DNA of 64,000 bases, taken from assembly GCF_900106695.1 (NCBI RefSeq), contig NZ_FNMZ01000001.1, positions 1,054,001-1,118,000 on the forward strand, in the 5' to 3' direction. The stretch is from Albimonas donghaensis (GTDB lineage Bacteria > Pseudomonadota > Alphaproteobacteria > Rhodobacterales > Rhodobacteraceae). Of this stretch, positions 28,854 to 38,072 are shown in pieces (within the stretch, counting starts at the first letter, position 1; every line of letters starts with the position of its first letter). A model generated the notes under the pieces. That model had not been told where the DNA came from and did no database searches. It saw nothing but the letters and a program-made list of their open reading frames with translations. The position numbers and the translations under genes are program-made.

Positions 28854-31069
28854 GCCGAGTTCCGGGCTGCTCCGCCCCGCCCCGAACCGGACGGCGCGGA
28901 TGTGAGTTCCGCTGAATCAGGCGCCGCCGCCGGCCGGGCCGCGGCGTCCGGACCGGGATCGGTCCCGGGCGCCGCGATCGACCCGCGTTCTGCGACGGGC
29001 GCGGCGATGGGCCCGGAGACGGGTCCGGGGCGGTCCGCGTCGATCGCCGCGCGGCCCGCGAGCTCGGCGGCGGGGACCGGGCGGCCGAAGAGAAAGCCCT
29101 GCCCTTCCCTGCACCCCTCCGCCTCCAGGATCCGGCGGCCGGCCTCGGTGGTCACCCCCTCGGCCAGCACCGGGATGCCGAGCGCCCGGCCCAGCATCAG
29201 GGTGGAGCGCACGATAGCGGTGGATTGCGGGTCGGAGCCGAGCGTCTCGATGAATTCCCGGTCGATCTTGATCTTGTCGAAGGGGAAGTTCCGCAGCGCG
29301 GCGAGCGAGGCGTAGCCGGCCCCGTAGTCGTCCATCGCCACCCGCACGCCGAGCGTCTTCAGCGCCGCCATCACCGCGCGCAGCTGGGCGTGATCCTCGA
29401 TCATGCTGGCCTCGGTCAGCTCGATCTCCAGCCGCTCGGGCGCGAGGCCGGAAGCGATCAGGGCGTCGCCCACCTGCTCCACGAAATCGGACTGGGAGAG
29501 CTGGCGGGGCGAGACGTTGACCGCGATGCGCAGCGACGGGTCCCATCCCGCGGCTTCCCGGCAGGCGGCGTGAAGCACCCAGGTCCCGATATCCCGAATC
29601 AGGCCGGTGCGCTCGGCCACCCCGATGAAGGCGTCGGGGCCGAGCAGGCCGCGGGTCGGATGACGCCAGCGGATCAGCGCCTCATACCCCGTCACGGCCC
29701 CGTCGGAGAGCAGGGTCTGGGGCTGGTAATGCAGCTCGAACGCATCGGAATCCAGCGCCGCGCGCAGCTCCATCGCCAGGGCCGAACGGTCGCGCTGCGC
29801 CTCGTCCATGCGGCGGTCGTAGAGGCGGATGGCGTCTCCCGCCTCCTCCTTCGCCCGGTAAAGCGCGAGGTCCATGCGGCTGAGCAGGGTCTCGGCCTCC
29901 TGCCCGTCGCGGGGGAAGAGCGCGACCCCGAAGCTCGCCCCCACCGACAACGCCGAGCCCTGGAATTCCACGGGGGCGGAGGTGGCGCGGGCGAGGCGGC
30001 GGGCGAAGTCCAGGGCCTCCTCCTCCGTCGCGCCGGGCTTGAGGGCGATGAACTCGTCGCCCCCGGTGCGCGCGAAAAGCTCCCCCGGTTCCAGCAACGG
30101 CTCCGCCGCCCGGGCGATGCCGCAGAGCAGCGCGTCCCCCGCGGCATGACCATGCACGTCGTTGACCGGCTTGAACCGGTCGAGGTCCACGCCGATCACC
30201 GCCAGTCCCGGCGAGGCCCCGTCGCGCGCGCCGGTCAGCGCGTCCTCCAGCGCGGTCATGAGAAAGGCGCGGTTGGGCAGCCCGGTCAGCGGATCGTGCA
30301 GGGCGAGATGCTGATAGCGGTTCTCGGCCTCCTGCTTCAGGGAGTCGCCGATCATCGCGAATGCGAAGGTCGCCGCGGTCACGATCGCGCACACCGCCAT
30401 CACCAGGAACCCCAGCGGCGCCGGCTGCATCAGCCCCTTCGGCAGTTCCACGTCGGGGTCGGGCGCCAGCGAGACCGACGCGATGGCGATGGCGATCGCG
30501 CCCGGAATCGCGAGTCCGAGAATAGACCGCCCCAGCCGGGGATGACGCCAACGCATGGGCCCGGCATTGAACAGCGCGGCGAGGCCGAACAGCATCGGCG
30601 CCAGGACCAGGTTCGCGCCCACCAGCAACGGGTCGAGGATCACCTGCCCCTGCACGTCCAGCGACAACAGGACGGCGATGTTCACGCCGACCGCGGTCAG
30701 GCCCAGCGTCCCGCCCCTGACCAGCGCGCGCCAGGCCTCGGGGCGTCCCGACGGATCCAGCCGGAAGGCCACGGACATGATCGCCGCCGACACGCCCAGC
30801 GAGAAGATCACCGAGGACGGGTCGTAGCCGAAGGCCATGGGCGATCCGTCGGCGGGGTCGGTCCAGCGGAAACCGAGCACCACCAGCGTCTGCACCGCCC
30901 AGACGGTGACGCCGGCCAGCAGGCCCAGCATGGACATCCACAGCAGGCGCCGGGGGCCCTGCTCTTCGTTGACGCGGCTGATGAAGCGGCTGTTGATCAG
31001 GGCGATGGAAACGCCGACGAGCGCCGCCAAAAGGGCGATCCTGGGATCATATTGTTCCAGCCAGTTCAT
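28850..31069 (-). CDS. Membrane GGDEF-EAL protein, paralogue lacking MHYT histidines
   Basis: This 739-residue first gene of the pair has the same layout as its partner: membrane sensor (about 10-245), GGDEF (intact GGDEF near 338, no RxxD inhibition site) and EAL (YEALIRW, NVSPRQL, IELTEASM, DDYGAG, IKIDREFI). In the sensor the positions matching the partner's MHYT-like His are Gln (WAVQTLVVL) and Asn (GVNIAVLL), so any His-based ligand site is lost. A Pro/Ala/Gly-rich tail of about 60 residues follows the EAL domain. The ATG at 31069 precedes a membrane segment. Confidence 0.92.
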   Translation of the reverse strand: MNWLEQYDPRIALLAALVGVSIALINSRFISRVNEEQGPRRLLWMSMLGLLAGVTVWAVQTLVVLGFRWTDPADGSPMAFGYDPSSVIFSLGVSAAIMSVAFRLDPSGRPEAWRALVRGGTLGLTAVGVNIAVLLSLDVQGQVILDPLLVGANLVLAPMLFGLAALFNAGPMRWRHPRLGRSILGLAIPGAIAIAIASVSLAPDPDVELPKGLMQPAPLGFLVMAVCAIVTAATFAFAMIGDSLKQEAENRYQHLALHDPLTGLPNRAFLMTALEDALTGARDGASPGLAVIGVDLDRFKPVNDVHGHAAGDALLCGIARAAEPLLEPGELFARTGGDEFIALKPGATEEEALDFARRLARATSAPVEFQGSALSVGASFGVALFPRDGQEAETLLSRMDLALYRAKEEAGDAIRLYDRRMDEAQRDRSALAMELRAALDSDAFELHYQPQTLLSDGAVTGYEALIRWRHPTRGLLGPDAFIGVAERTGLIRDIGTWVLHAACREAAGWDPSLRIAVNVSPRQLSQSDFVEQVGDALIASGLAPERLEIELTEASMIEDHAQLRAVMAALKTLGVRVAMDDYGAGYASLAALRNFPFDKIKIDREFIETLGSDPQSTAIVRSTLMLGRALGIPVLAEGVTTEAGRRILEAEGCREGQGFLFGRPVPAAELAGRAAIDADRPGPVSGPIAAPVAERGSIAAPGTDPGPDAAARPAAAPDSAELTSAPSGSGRGGAARNSA

Positions 31070-31403
31070 TTCGCTCGATTCCGCGCGCTAGGTCTTGGGC
31101 CTCCTGCGCTACTCGCTTCGGGTGAACAAACCGCAAAATTCCGGCGCGCGGCGCGCATGTCCCGGCCCGGCCGCGGCGCCCGCCCCACCCGCGGCGTGAC
31201 AGAACGCAAGACAGGGCGCGCCGCGGGCCGGCATTTGACAGAGCGGCGCGGGCGTGACTGTCTCCGCGGCAAGCGGCGGGGCCCATCGCCCCGCGGACCT
31301 TCGCCCCTCGGCGCGCCGCCGGCCCCGAGAACGGCCCCGACCGGAACGGCCCCGACGACCACGACCCCGACCCCGACGACGCTCCCATCGCGTGAGGAAC
31401 ACC

Positions 31404-32504
31404 ATGACGCCCTACGACCTGCTCGCCCAGCCGCTGACCCTGACCCGAGGCCCCGCCTGGAAAAACCGCTTCATGCTGGCCCCGCTGACCAACCGACAGA
31501 GCCACGCGGACGGCCGGCTGTCGGACGAGGAATACCGCTGGCTGACCATGCGCGCCGAAGGCGGGTTCGGCCTGACCATGACCTGCGCGGCGCATGTGCT
31601 GGAACAGGGCCAGGGCTTCGGCGGGCAGCTGGGGATCTTCTCGGACGATCACCTGGAAGGGCTGACCCGGCTTGCCGACGGGCTGCGGGCGGCGGGCTCG
31701 GTCAGCTCGGTGCAGCTGCATCACGCGGGCATCCGCTCCCCCAGGGAGCTGGTGGGCGACATCGTCGGCCCCTCCGACGACGCCGAGACCGGGGCGAGGG
31801 CCTTGTCCACCGCCGAGGTCGAGGCCGCCCGCGACGCCTTCATCGCCGGGGCGGTGCGGGCCGAGAAGGCCGGCTTCGACGGGGTCGAGGTGCATGGCGC
31901 GCATGGCTACCTGCTCTGCGCCTTCATGTCCCCCGAGCTGAACCGGCGCGAGGACCGCTACGGCGGCTCGCTGGAGAACCGCGCCCGGCTGACCTTCGAG
32001 ATCGTCGACGGCATCCGCGCCGCCTGCGGGCCCGATTTCCAGCTGGGTCTGCGCCTGTCGATGGAGCGTTTCGGCCTGCGCTTCGACGAGCAGCTGGAGA
32101 TCACCGCCGAGGTGCTGCGCCAGGGCGTGGTGGATTACCTCGACATGTCGCTCTGGGACGTGAAGAAGGAGCCCTCGGACCCCGATCACAAGGGCCGCAC
32201 CATGATGGAGCGGCTGGCGGAGCTGCCCCGCGGCCAGGTGCGTCTGGGCGCGGCGGGCAAGATCATGTCCGCCCGCGACGCCGCCGACCTGCTGGCGGCG
32301 GGCTGCGATTACGCGGTGATCGGACGGGCCGCGATCCTGCGCCACGACTATCCCAACCGGGTGATGGCGGACGGGGCCTATGTCTCGCCCGCCACGCCGG
32401 TGAGCGAGGCGCATCTGGCGGCCGAGGGCCTGTCCCCGACCTTCGTGACCTACATGCGCAACTGGAAGGGGTTCGTGGAGGAGCCGGTCGAGGCGGCCTC
32501 CTGA
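31404..32504 (+). CDS. NADH:flavin oxidoreductase, Old Yellow Enzyme family
   Basis: This 366-residue FMN-dependent TIM-barrel ene-reductase has the OYE signatures VQLHHAG and VEVHGAHGYLL, then SPELNRREDRYGGSLENR and a final IGRAAILRHDYPN. It reduces activated alkenes such as enones or oxidised lipids; the physiological substrate is unknown. The start is ATG 31404 with a GAGGA 7 nt upstream. It is divergent from the GGDEF-EAL pair. The gap 31070-31403 shows no gene. Confidence 0.92.
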   Translation: MTPYDLLAQPLTLTRGPAWKNRFMLAPLTNRQSHADGRLSDEEYRWLTMRAEGGFGLTMTCAAHVLEQGQGFGGQLGIFSDDHLEGLTRLADGLRAAGSVSSVQLHHAGIRSPRELVGDIVGPSDDAETGARALSTAEVEAARDAFIAGAVRAEKAGFDGVEVHGAHGYLLCAFMSPELNRREDRYGGSLENRARLTFEIVDGIRAACGPDFQLGLRLSMERFGLRFDEQLEITAEVLRQGVVDYLDMSLWDVKKEPSDPDHKGRTMMERLAELPRGQVRLGAAGKIMSARDAADLLAAGCDYAVIGRAAILRHDYPNRVMADGAYVSPATPVSEAHLAAEGLSPTFVTYMRNWKGFVEEPVEAAS

Positions 32505-32537
32505 GCCGACCGCCCCGGCGGCCCGACCGCCCTGCCC

Positions 32538-32566
32538 CGCCGCCGGCCTGTTTCGGGCCGGCGGCG
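32538..32566 (+). terminator. Hairpin after the Old Yellow Enzyme gene
   Basis: A perfect 11-bp GC stem (32538-32548 with 32556-32566) with loop TGTTTCG lies 34 nt past the stop. There is no T-tract. The gap 32505-32830 otherwise has an 18-bp repeat array and no gene. Confidence 0.6.
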
Positions 32567-32627
32567 ACGGCGCGCGCCGCCGGCGCGTGAGCCCGACGGG
32601 ACTTCGGCGCGGCCGGGATCGCCGGCC

Positions 32628-32681
32628 CCGAGCCAAAGCCCGAGCCCGAGCCAAAGCCCGTGCCGGAGCCAAAGCCGGAGC
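32628..32681. repeat. 18-bp tandem repeat (3 units), intergenic
   Basis: Three 18-bp units near CCGAGCCAAAGCCCGAGC lie 150 bp upstream of the VPLPA-anchored protein gene. Confidence 0.75.
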
Positions 32682-32830
32682 ACGATCCCGACCCGCCTGA
32701 TCCGGACGGCGCCCTGCGGGACCGGCGCCCCGCGCAGACCTCGCCGCATGTGGAATTGTTCACCGATCCGGGACAGCGGCTTCGCTACGCTGCGTCATCT
32801 CGCGATCGCGTCCTTTCCAGGAGGTCCCCC

Positions 32831-33571
32831 ATGCCCCGCGCCCAAGTCCTCGCCGCGCCCCTGCTGCTCGCGCCCGTCCTGCTCATGCCCGCGGCCGCGC
32901 CCGCGCTGGACGTCACGTCCTATGACAACGGCCAGGTCCAGAACGACGGCGTCTCCTCCGCGACGAACACCAACATCATGACCGGCCGGAACGGGAGCGT
33001 GGAGCGGCGGAGCTACTTCCTGTTCGACCTGGGCGGGATCTCCGGAACGGTGACCGGCGCGTCGCTGTCCTTCGCCGCCGGCTCGGCCGCCGCCCCCGAC
33101 ACCGGGCTCTACTGGTCGTTCGACAGCTCCGAGATCCTGACGGCGTTTCAGGTGGACACCGCCCCCGACACGCTGGAGACGGCGCCGGGAAGCGTCGCGA
33201 TCTTCAACGATCTCGGGTCGGGCGACGTCTTTGGCTCCGGCGCGACGAGCAGCGGCTACAACACCGACATGAACGCCTTCTCCTTCGCGCTGAACGGCAC
33301 GGCGCTGGCGGATATCGAGGCGGCGCTGGGCGGCGAATTCGCTCTCGGCGGCGCCCTGTCGGACCTGTCGGGACAGGCCTTCGAGTCGATTTTCGCCAGC
33401 TCGTCCGGCGCAGGCCTGGCGACCCTGTCGCTGACCGTGGAGGCGAGCGACGTGCCCCTGCCCGCCGCCGCGCCCCTGCTGGCGGCCGGGCTGGGCGCGC
33501 TGGGCCTGACGGCGCGCCGGCGGCGGCGTCGCGCGGGCGCGGCGGCGCAGGAAGGGCCGCGGACAACGTGA
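32831..33571 (+). CDS. Secreted protein with VPLPA-type C-terminal sorting signal
   Basis: The 246-residue protein starts at ATG 32831 with a perfect AGGAGGT 5 nt upstream. An N-terminal signal peptide (VLAAPLLLAPVLLMPAAAPA) is cleaved near residue 25. The mature region reads as a beta-rich jelly-roll-like domain (RRSYFLFDLGGISGTVTGAS), similar to DNRLRE-type or PEP-CTERM-carried extracellular domains. The end has DVPLPAAAPLL, a hydrophobic helix, then RRRRRR, the alphaproteobacterial VPLPA-CTERM signal. It is predicted to be exported and processed at the envelope. An 18-bp repeat lies upstream and a hairpin downstream. Confidence 0.82.
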   Translation: MPRAQVLAAPLLLAPVLLMPAAAPALDVTSYDNGQVQNDGVSSATNTNIMTGRNGSVERRSYFLFDLGGISGTVTGASLSFAAGSAAAPDTGLYWSFDSSEILTAFQVDTAPDTLETAPGSVAIFNDLGSGDVFGSGATSSGYNTDMNAFSFALNGTALADIEAALGGEFALGGALSDLSGQAFESIFASSSGAGLATLSLTVEASDVPLPAAAPLLAAGLGALGLTARRRRRRAGAAAQEGPRTT

Positions 33572-33576
33572 CCCCT

Positions 33577-33605
33577 CCCGCCCGGTCCCGCATGTTCCGG
33601 GCGGG
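33577..33605. terminator. Hairpin between convergent VPLPA and RND genes
   Basis: A perfect 9-bp stem CCCGCCCGG (33577-33585) pairs with CCGGGCGGG (33597-33605). It lies between stops at 33571 and 33624 and can serve either strand; no clear T-tract. Confidence 0.5.
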
Positions 33606-33623
33606 CCCGGCGGAGGCCTGCCG

Positions 33624-36600
33624 TCAGTTCGCGAGCCCCCTGTCGCCCGCCGCGCTTTCGTCCGTCGCCGCGGCCTCCCGGGCGCGCCGCTCCGCGCCCG
33701 AGAACAGCACGTAGTAGAAAACCGGCGCCGCGATCAGCGTCAGGACGGTCGCGAAGGCGAGCCCCCCCATGATCGTCACCGCCATCGACTTGAAGAACGC
33801 GTCGGTGAGCAAGGGAATCATCCCCATGATCGTGGTCGCCGCGGCCAGCACGACGGGGCGCAGGCGCGACGTCGACGCCTCGATGATGGCGGCGAACAAC
33901 GCCCGTCCCTCGCGGCGGACGATGTCGATCTCCTCGACCAGCACGATCCCGTTCTTGATCAGCATGCCGGACAGGCTGAGCAGGCCCAGAAGCGCCGTGA
34001 AGCTGAACGGGTATCCCGTCGCCAGCAGCCCGATCACGACGCCGTTCACCGACATCGGCACCAGCAGCCAGATGATCAGGGGCTGGCGCATCGCCATGAA
34101 CAGCAGGACCGTGATGGCGAACATGATGAGAAAGCTCATCGGAAGCTGCCCGGCCAGCGAGGTCTGCGCGTCCAGCGAGCTTTCATACTCGCCGCCCCAT
34201 TCCATCGCATAGCCCACCGGCAGCGGCATCGCCTCGATCGTCTCGACGATCTGGTTGCGCGCATCCGTGGCCGTCACATCGGCGGGAATGTTGCCGACGA
34301 CGGTTATGGTCGGCAGGCGGTCGCGCCGGTGGATGCGCGTGTCCTGAACCTCGTAGGCGAAGCCGTCGACCACCTGGTCGAGCGGGACCAGCGCGCCCGC
34401 GCTTTCGGAAAAGATCACCTGATCCGAAATCGTGTAGCCCTCGTCGGGGCTGGTCCGCACCACGATCGGGATCTGGCGGTCGCCTTCGCGGAACACGCCG
34501 CCCGACACGCCGTCGGTCGCGAACAGCATCGCCGACGCCACGTCGTCCCGTTCGATGCCGGCGGTCTGCGCGCGGTCCGTCGCATAGAGCGGCTTGATGA
34601 CCAGCTCCTGCTCCAGCCAGTCGGTGCGCACATGCTGGATCACCTCGGACGCCGCATTGATCCGGTCCATCGCCTCCTCGGCCAGGGCCCGCAGAACCGC
34701 GGGATCGCCGCCCGAAAAGCGCACCTCGATGGGATCGCCGCCGCCCGGCCCGAAGACCAGCCTGCGCGTGCGCAGCGTGCCGGCGGGCAAGGCGGTCGCC
34801 GCGAACGCCTCCAGTTCGGCGGCGAGCGCCGGAATGCTCTCCAGGTCAGTGGTGCGCACCAGCATGTGGCCGTAGCTGGAGTTCGCCTTTTCGGCCGAGT
34901 AGGTCAGGATGAAACGGCCCGCGCCCTGGCCCACGAAGGTGGCGACCGACTCGACCTCGTCGCGCTCCAGCAGCCAGGCCTCGACCACGGCGAGATCCGC
35001 GGAGGTGGTCCGGATCTCGGTCCCCTGCGGCAACTGGTAGTGGACCGGGAAGATCGGCGTGCTCGAATCCGGGAAGAACTGCTGCTTGATCGAGCCGAAG
35101 AGCATGAAGCAGGTCGCGGTGACGGCGCAGAGCCCGGGTATGACGACCCAGCGCCACCGCAGCGCGCCGCGCAGCGCCCCCGCATAGAGCCGGAAGAGCG
35201 GCCCGCCATAGGGGTCCGCATCGCCCACGCCGCCGCGTTTGAAGAAGTAATGCCCAAGCAGCGGCGTGACGGTCAGCGCCAGCGCCCAGGACAGCATCAG
35301 GGAGATCCCGATCACCGCGAAGAGCGAGAACAGGAACTCGCCGGTCGCGTCCGGGCTGAGCCCGATGCCGGCGAACGCCATGAGGCCGATGACGGTTGCG
35401 CCCAGAAGCGGGATCTGGGTCTTGCCCGCCGCCTCGTCCGCCGCCTCCCGCGAGGTCTTGCCCCGCTGCATGGCGATCTGCATGCCCTCGGCGACCACAA
35501 GCGCGTTGTCCACGAGCATGCCCATCGCGATGATCAGCGCGCCGAGCGAGATGCGCTCCAGCGAGAACGCGCCGAGATACATGAACAGCACCGTGCCGAG
35601 AACGGTCAGAACCAGCGTGCTGCCGACCACGATCGCCGCCCGCCACCCCATCGCCACCGCCAGCACGGCGATCACGATCGCGACCGACATCGCGACATTC
35701 ACCACGAAGCCGTTCGAGGCCTCCTCGACCACCACATGCTGCTGGTAGATCGGGTTGAGCGTCACGCCCACCGGGATTTCGGGATCGATCTCGGCCAGCT
35801 TGGCGTCGACGCGCGCGCCGACGTCCACGATGTTCTCGGTCGACAGGCCGGCGACGCCCAGCGTGAAGGCCGCGACGCCGTTGTAGCGCACCAGCAGCGA
35901 GGGGTCCTCGGCCAGTCCACGATGGACTTCGGCGATGTCCCGCACGTTGATGACCTGGCCCTGGACCCCGACGGTCAGGCCCTCGATCTGGCTGATGCTG
36001 TCGGAACCGTCCGGACGTTGCAGCCGCGTGGGCCCGATCGAGCCCGCGTCCTGCACGGAATTGGCGCCGGCGATCGCCTCGATGATGATGCCCGGAGAGA
36101 TGTTCTGGTTGGCCGCCAGCAGCAGGTCCGGTTCGACATAGATCACTTCGTCCGGAAGACCCGACACCTGCACGTCCGCCACGCCGTCGACCGCCAGGAT
36201 CTCGCGGCGCAGGAAGGTGGCGAGGTCGTGGATCCCGGCGTTGGACAGCCCCTCCGCCGTCACCGCGAAATAGATGCCGAAGACATCGCCGAAGCCGTCG
36301 TCCACCACCGGCGTCCCGACGCCTTCCGGCAACGCGCGGGCGGCGTCGCGCACCTTGGCGCGGAGGTCGGTCCAGATCTCGGGCAGCGCGTCGCCGTCAT
36401 AGGTCGACTTGATCTCGACCTCGATCAGCGAGGCGCCGGGCGCGTTGATGGAGGTGACGGTGTCCAGTTCGCCCATCTTCTGGATCGCCGATTCCAGGGG
36501 TTCGGAAACCTCCTCGGCGACCTCGGCGGCCGAGGCGCCGGGATACTGCGTCACGATCACGGCCTGCTTGATCGTGAAGCTCGGATCCTCAAGACGTCCG

Positions 36601-36695
36601 ATGGAGGTGAACCCCCAGATCCCGCCCAGCAGGCAGGTCAGGATGATCATCCAGGTCAGGATCTGCTTGTCGATGGAAAGACGGGCGATGTTCAT
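33624..36695 (-). CDS. RND efflux transporter permease
   Basis: This 1023-residue inner-membrane resistance-nodulation-division pump has the usual 12-helix, two-periplasmic-loop layout. The start is placed at ATG 36695 (MNIARLSIDKQILTW), as the upstream extension is basic noise. Transmembrane helix 4 carries GMLVDNALVVAEG, so the second acidic proton-relay residue of the classic VDD motif is Asn. The helix-10 Lys is kept in LIKNGIVLVEEID. It follows the membrane-fusion gene after a 13-nt gap. No outer-membrane channel gene is adjacent, so TolC-like help from elsewhere is expected. The substrate is unknown. Confidence 0.93.
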   Translation of the reverse strand: MNIARLSIDKQILTWMIILTCLLGGIWGFTSIGRLEDPSFTIKQAVIVTQYPGASAAEVAEEVSEPLESAIQKMGELDTVTSINAPGASLIEVEIKSTYDGDALPEIWTDLRAKVRDAARALPEGVGTPVVDDGFGDVFGIYFAVTAEGLSNAGIHDLATFLRREILAVDGVADVQVSGLPDEVIYVEPDLLLAANQNISPGIIIEAIAGANSVQDAGSIGPTRLQRPDGSDSISQIEGLTVGVQGQVINVRDIAEVHRGLAEDPSLLVRYNGVAAFTLGVAGLSTENIVDVGARVDAKLAEIDPEIPVGVTLNPIYQQHVVVEEASNGFVVNVAMSVAIVIAVLAVAMGWRAAIVVGSTLVLTVLGTVLFMYLGAFSLERISLGALIIAMGMLVDNALVVAEGMQIAMQRGKTSREAADEAAGKTQIPLLGATVIGLMAFAGIGLSPDATGEFLFSLFAVIGISLMLSWALALTVTPLLGHYFFKRGGVGDADPYGGPLFRLYAGALRGALRWRWVVIPGLCAVTATCFMLFGSIKQQFFPDSSTPIFPVHYQLPQGTEIRTTSADLAVVEAWLLERDEVESVATFVGQGAGRFILTYSAEKANSSYGHMLVRTTDLESIPALAAELEAFAATALPAGTLRTRRLVFGPGGGDPIEVRFSGGDPAVLRALAEEAMDRINAASEVIQHVRTDWLEQELVIKPLYATDRAQTAGIERDDVASAMLFATDGVSGGVFREGDRQIPIVVRTSPDEGYTISDQVIFSESAGALVPLDQVVDGFAYEVQDTRIHRRDRLPTITVVGNIPADVTATDARNQIVETIEAMPLPVGYAMEWGGEYESSLDAQTSLAGQLPMSFLIMFAITVLLFMAMRQPLIIWLLVPMSVNGVVIGLLATGYPFSFTALLGLLSLSGMLIKNGIVLVEEIDIVRREGRALFAAIIEASTSRLRPVVLAAATTIMGMIPLLTDAFFKSMAVTIMGGLAFATVLTLIAAPVFYYVLFSGAERRAREAAATDESAAGDRGLAN

Positions 36696-36708
36696 ATCCG
36701 GCGGCCCC

Positions 36709-37752
36709 CTATCGACCGAAGGCCACGAAACGTCTCGCGTCCTGTCCGTCTTCCAATGCGGCGGCGCCCATCCCCACGATCTCGTCGCCCGCCTCGAGCC
36801 CGTCGAGCACCCGCATCCGGCCCGACGCCAGCGGTTCGACATCGACAATCACGCGCCGCAACCTGCCGATGTCCTTGCTCCCGGCCTCGGGCTCGAACAG
36901 GAACGCCGACAGCGCGCCGTCCGCGCCGGGCGTCAGCGCGGTCGCCGGCACCACCAGGTCGGACCGGTCGTCATGCAGCACCGCCAGGACCTTGACCGAG
37001 GAGCCGGGAAGAATGCGGAGCCCGTCGGGGGGCGCCATGCCGAATGTCAGCTTGAAGGTCTGGCCAATGTTCGAGCTTTCGGCGTTGAACTCCCGCAGTT
37101 CGAGCGGGAACACCCGGTTGCTCGCGGGGAACTGGGCGCTGACGGCCACATCGGGGTCGGCGCCCGCGCGCTGGAACAGGACCTCGGGCACGTCGATCTC
37201 GATCCGCAGCTCCGACATGTCATGCAGGCGCACGACCGGGGTTCCCGCGCTGATCGTCGTGAAGTTGTCCGTCATCCGTTCGGCGACCAGCGCATCGAAG
37301 GGGGCGAGCAGCGTCGCGTCGCGCAGGTCCTTCTGCGCGTTGCGCACCGCGACGTCGGCCAGCGACGCCTCCGTCACCGCGTCTTCCAGCGCGACTTCGC
37401 TCACCGACCCGCCCTGGAGCCGCCGGTAGCGCTCGACCATCCGATCGGACTGCGCCTTCTGAAGCTCCGCCTGCTCGAGCGCCAGCTCGAAGGTTTCGAG
37501 GTCGAGCTGCGCGACCATCCCGCCCTTCGGCGTCACCGACCCTTCGAGAGCGGGAAACGCGACGATCTGGCCCCCCACCTGAAAGGCGAGATCAACCGTC
37601 CGGCGCGCCGCCACCTTGCCGAAGAACGTGCGTTCGTTCCCGTCGTTCTCGGACATGACGGTCACAAGCTTGACCGGCTTGATCGCGTCCTGCGCCGCCG
37701 CATGCGACGCGACGGCGAGAGCGGAGACAAGCAGCATTGCGCAACGGTACAT
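36709..37752 (-). CDS. RND efflux periplasmic adaptor (HlyD/MFP family)
   Basis: This 347-residue membrane-fusion protein pairs with the RND permease directly downstream. The start is ATG 37752 with a GGAAGGA site about 8 nt upstream and a signal peptide ending in ASHAAAQ (about residue 21). The family pattern is present: a lipoyl half near AFQVGGQIV, a coiled-coil hairpin (about 85-150), then LLAPFDALVAERMTDNFTTI and beta-barrel and membrane-proximal domains. There is no lipid-attachment Cys, so it is likely a periplasmic protein. The upstream 320-nt gap (37753-38072) shows no gene or clear regulator. Confidence 0.92.
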   Translation of the reverse strand: MYRCAMLLVSALAVASHAAAQDAIKPVKLVTVMSENDGNERTFFGKVAARRTVDLAFQVGGQIVAFPALEGSVTPKGGMVAQLDLETFELALEQAELQKAQSDRMVERYRRLQGGSVSEVALEDAVTEASLADVAVRNAQKDLRDATLLAPFDALVAERMTDNFTTISAGTPVVRLHDMSELRIEIDVPEVLFQRAGADPDVAVSAQFPASNRVFPLELREFNAESSNIGQTFKLTFGMAPPDGLRILPGSSVKVLAVLHDDRSDLVVPATALTPGADGALSAFLFEPEAGSKDIGRLRRVIVDVEPLASGRMRVLDGLEAGDEIVGMGAAALEDGQDARRFVAFGR

Positions 37753-38072
37753 GCGATCAGTTCCTTCCGGGCAAGCGTGACTGCGCCATCCGCGTCCGCA
37801 CCGGGCCGCCCGGCGTCGTGGCGAGCGCCCGCGCGGCGCGGGCGGCTCTTCGACGACCCGCAGCGGCAGGCGGGCGCAGGACAGGCAAGTAGCCGATCGT
37901 GGCCGGCATGTCTTCCGCGACGCCGGCATAAGTCGTCGCATCATCCCGAAGGCCGCCGTGATCGGGGGGCCGGCGCAGTCGGCCGTCCTCCGGGCGCGTC
38001 CGGCGGTCTGGCCGGCTCAACGCCAGGCGGTCGCGGCCTGCCGGACGCGCCTCGGGCGGCGCGTCTCCGGGC

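Noticed and set aside
37757-38020. 87-codon frame upstream of the MFP gene
   Set aside because: No ribosome site, no domain and Arg-rich composition typical of random frames here.
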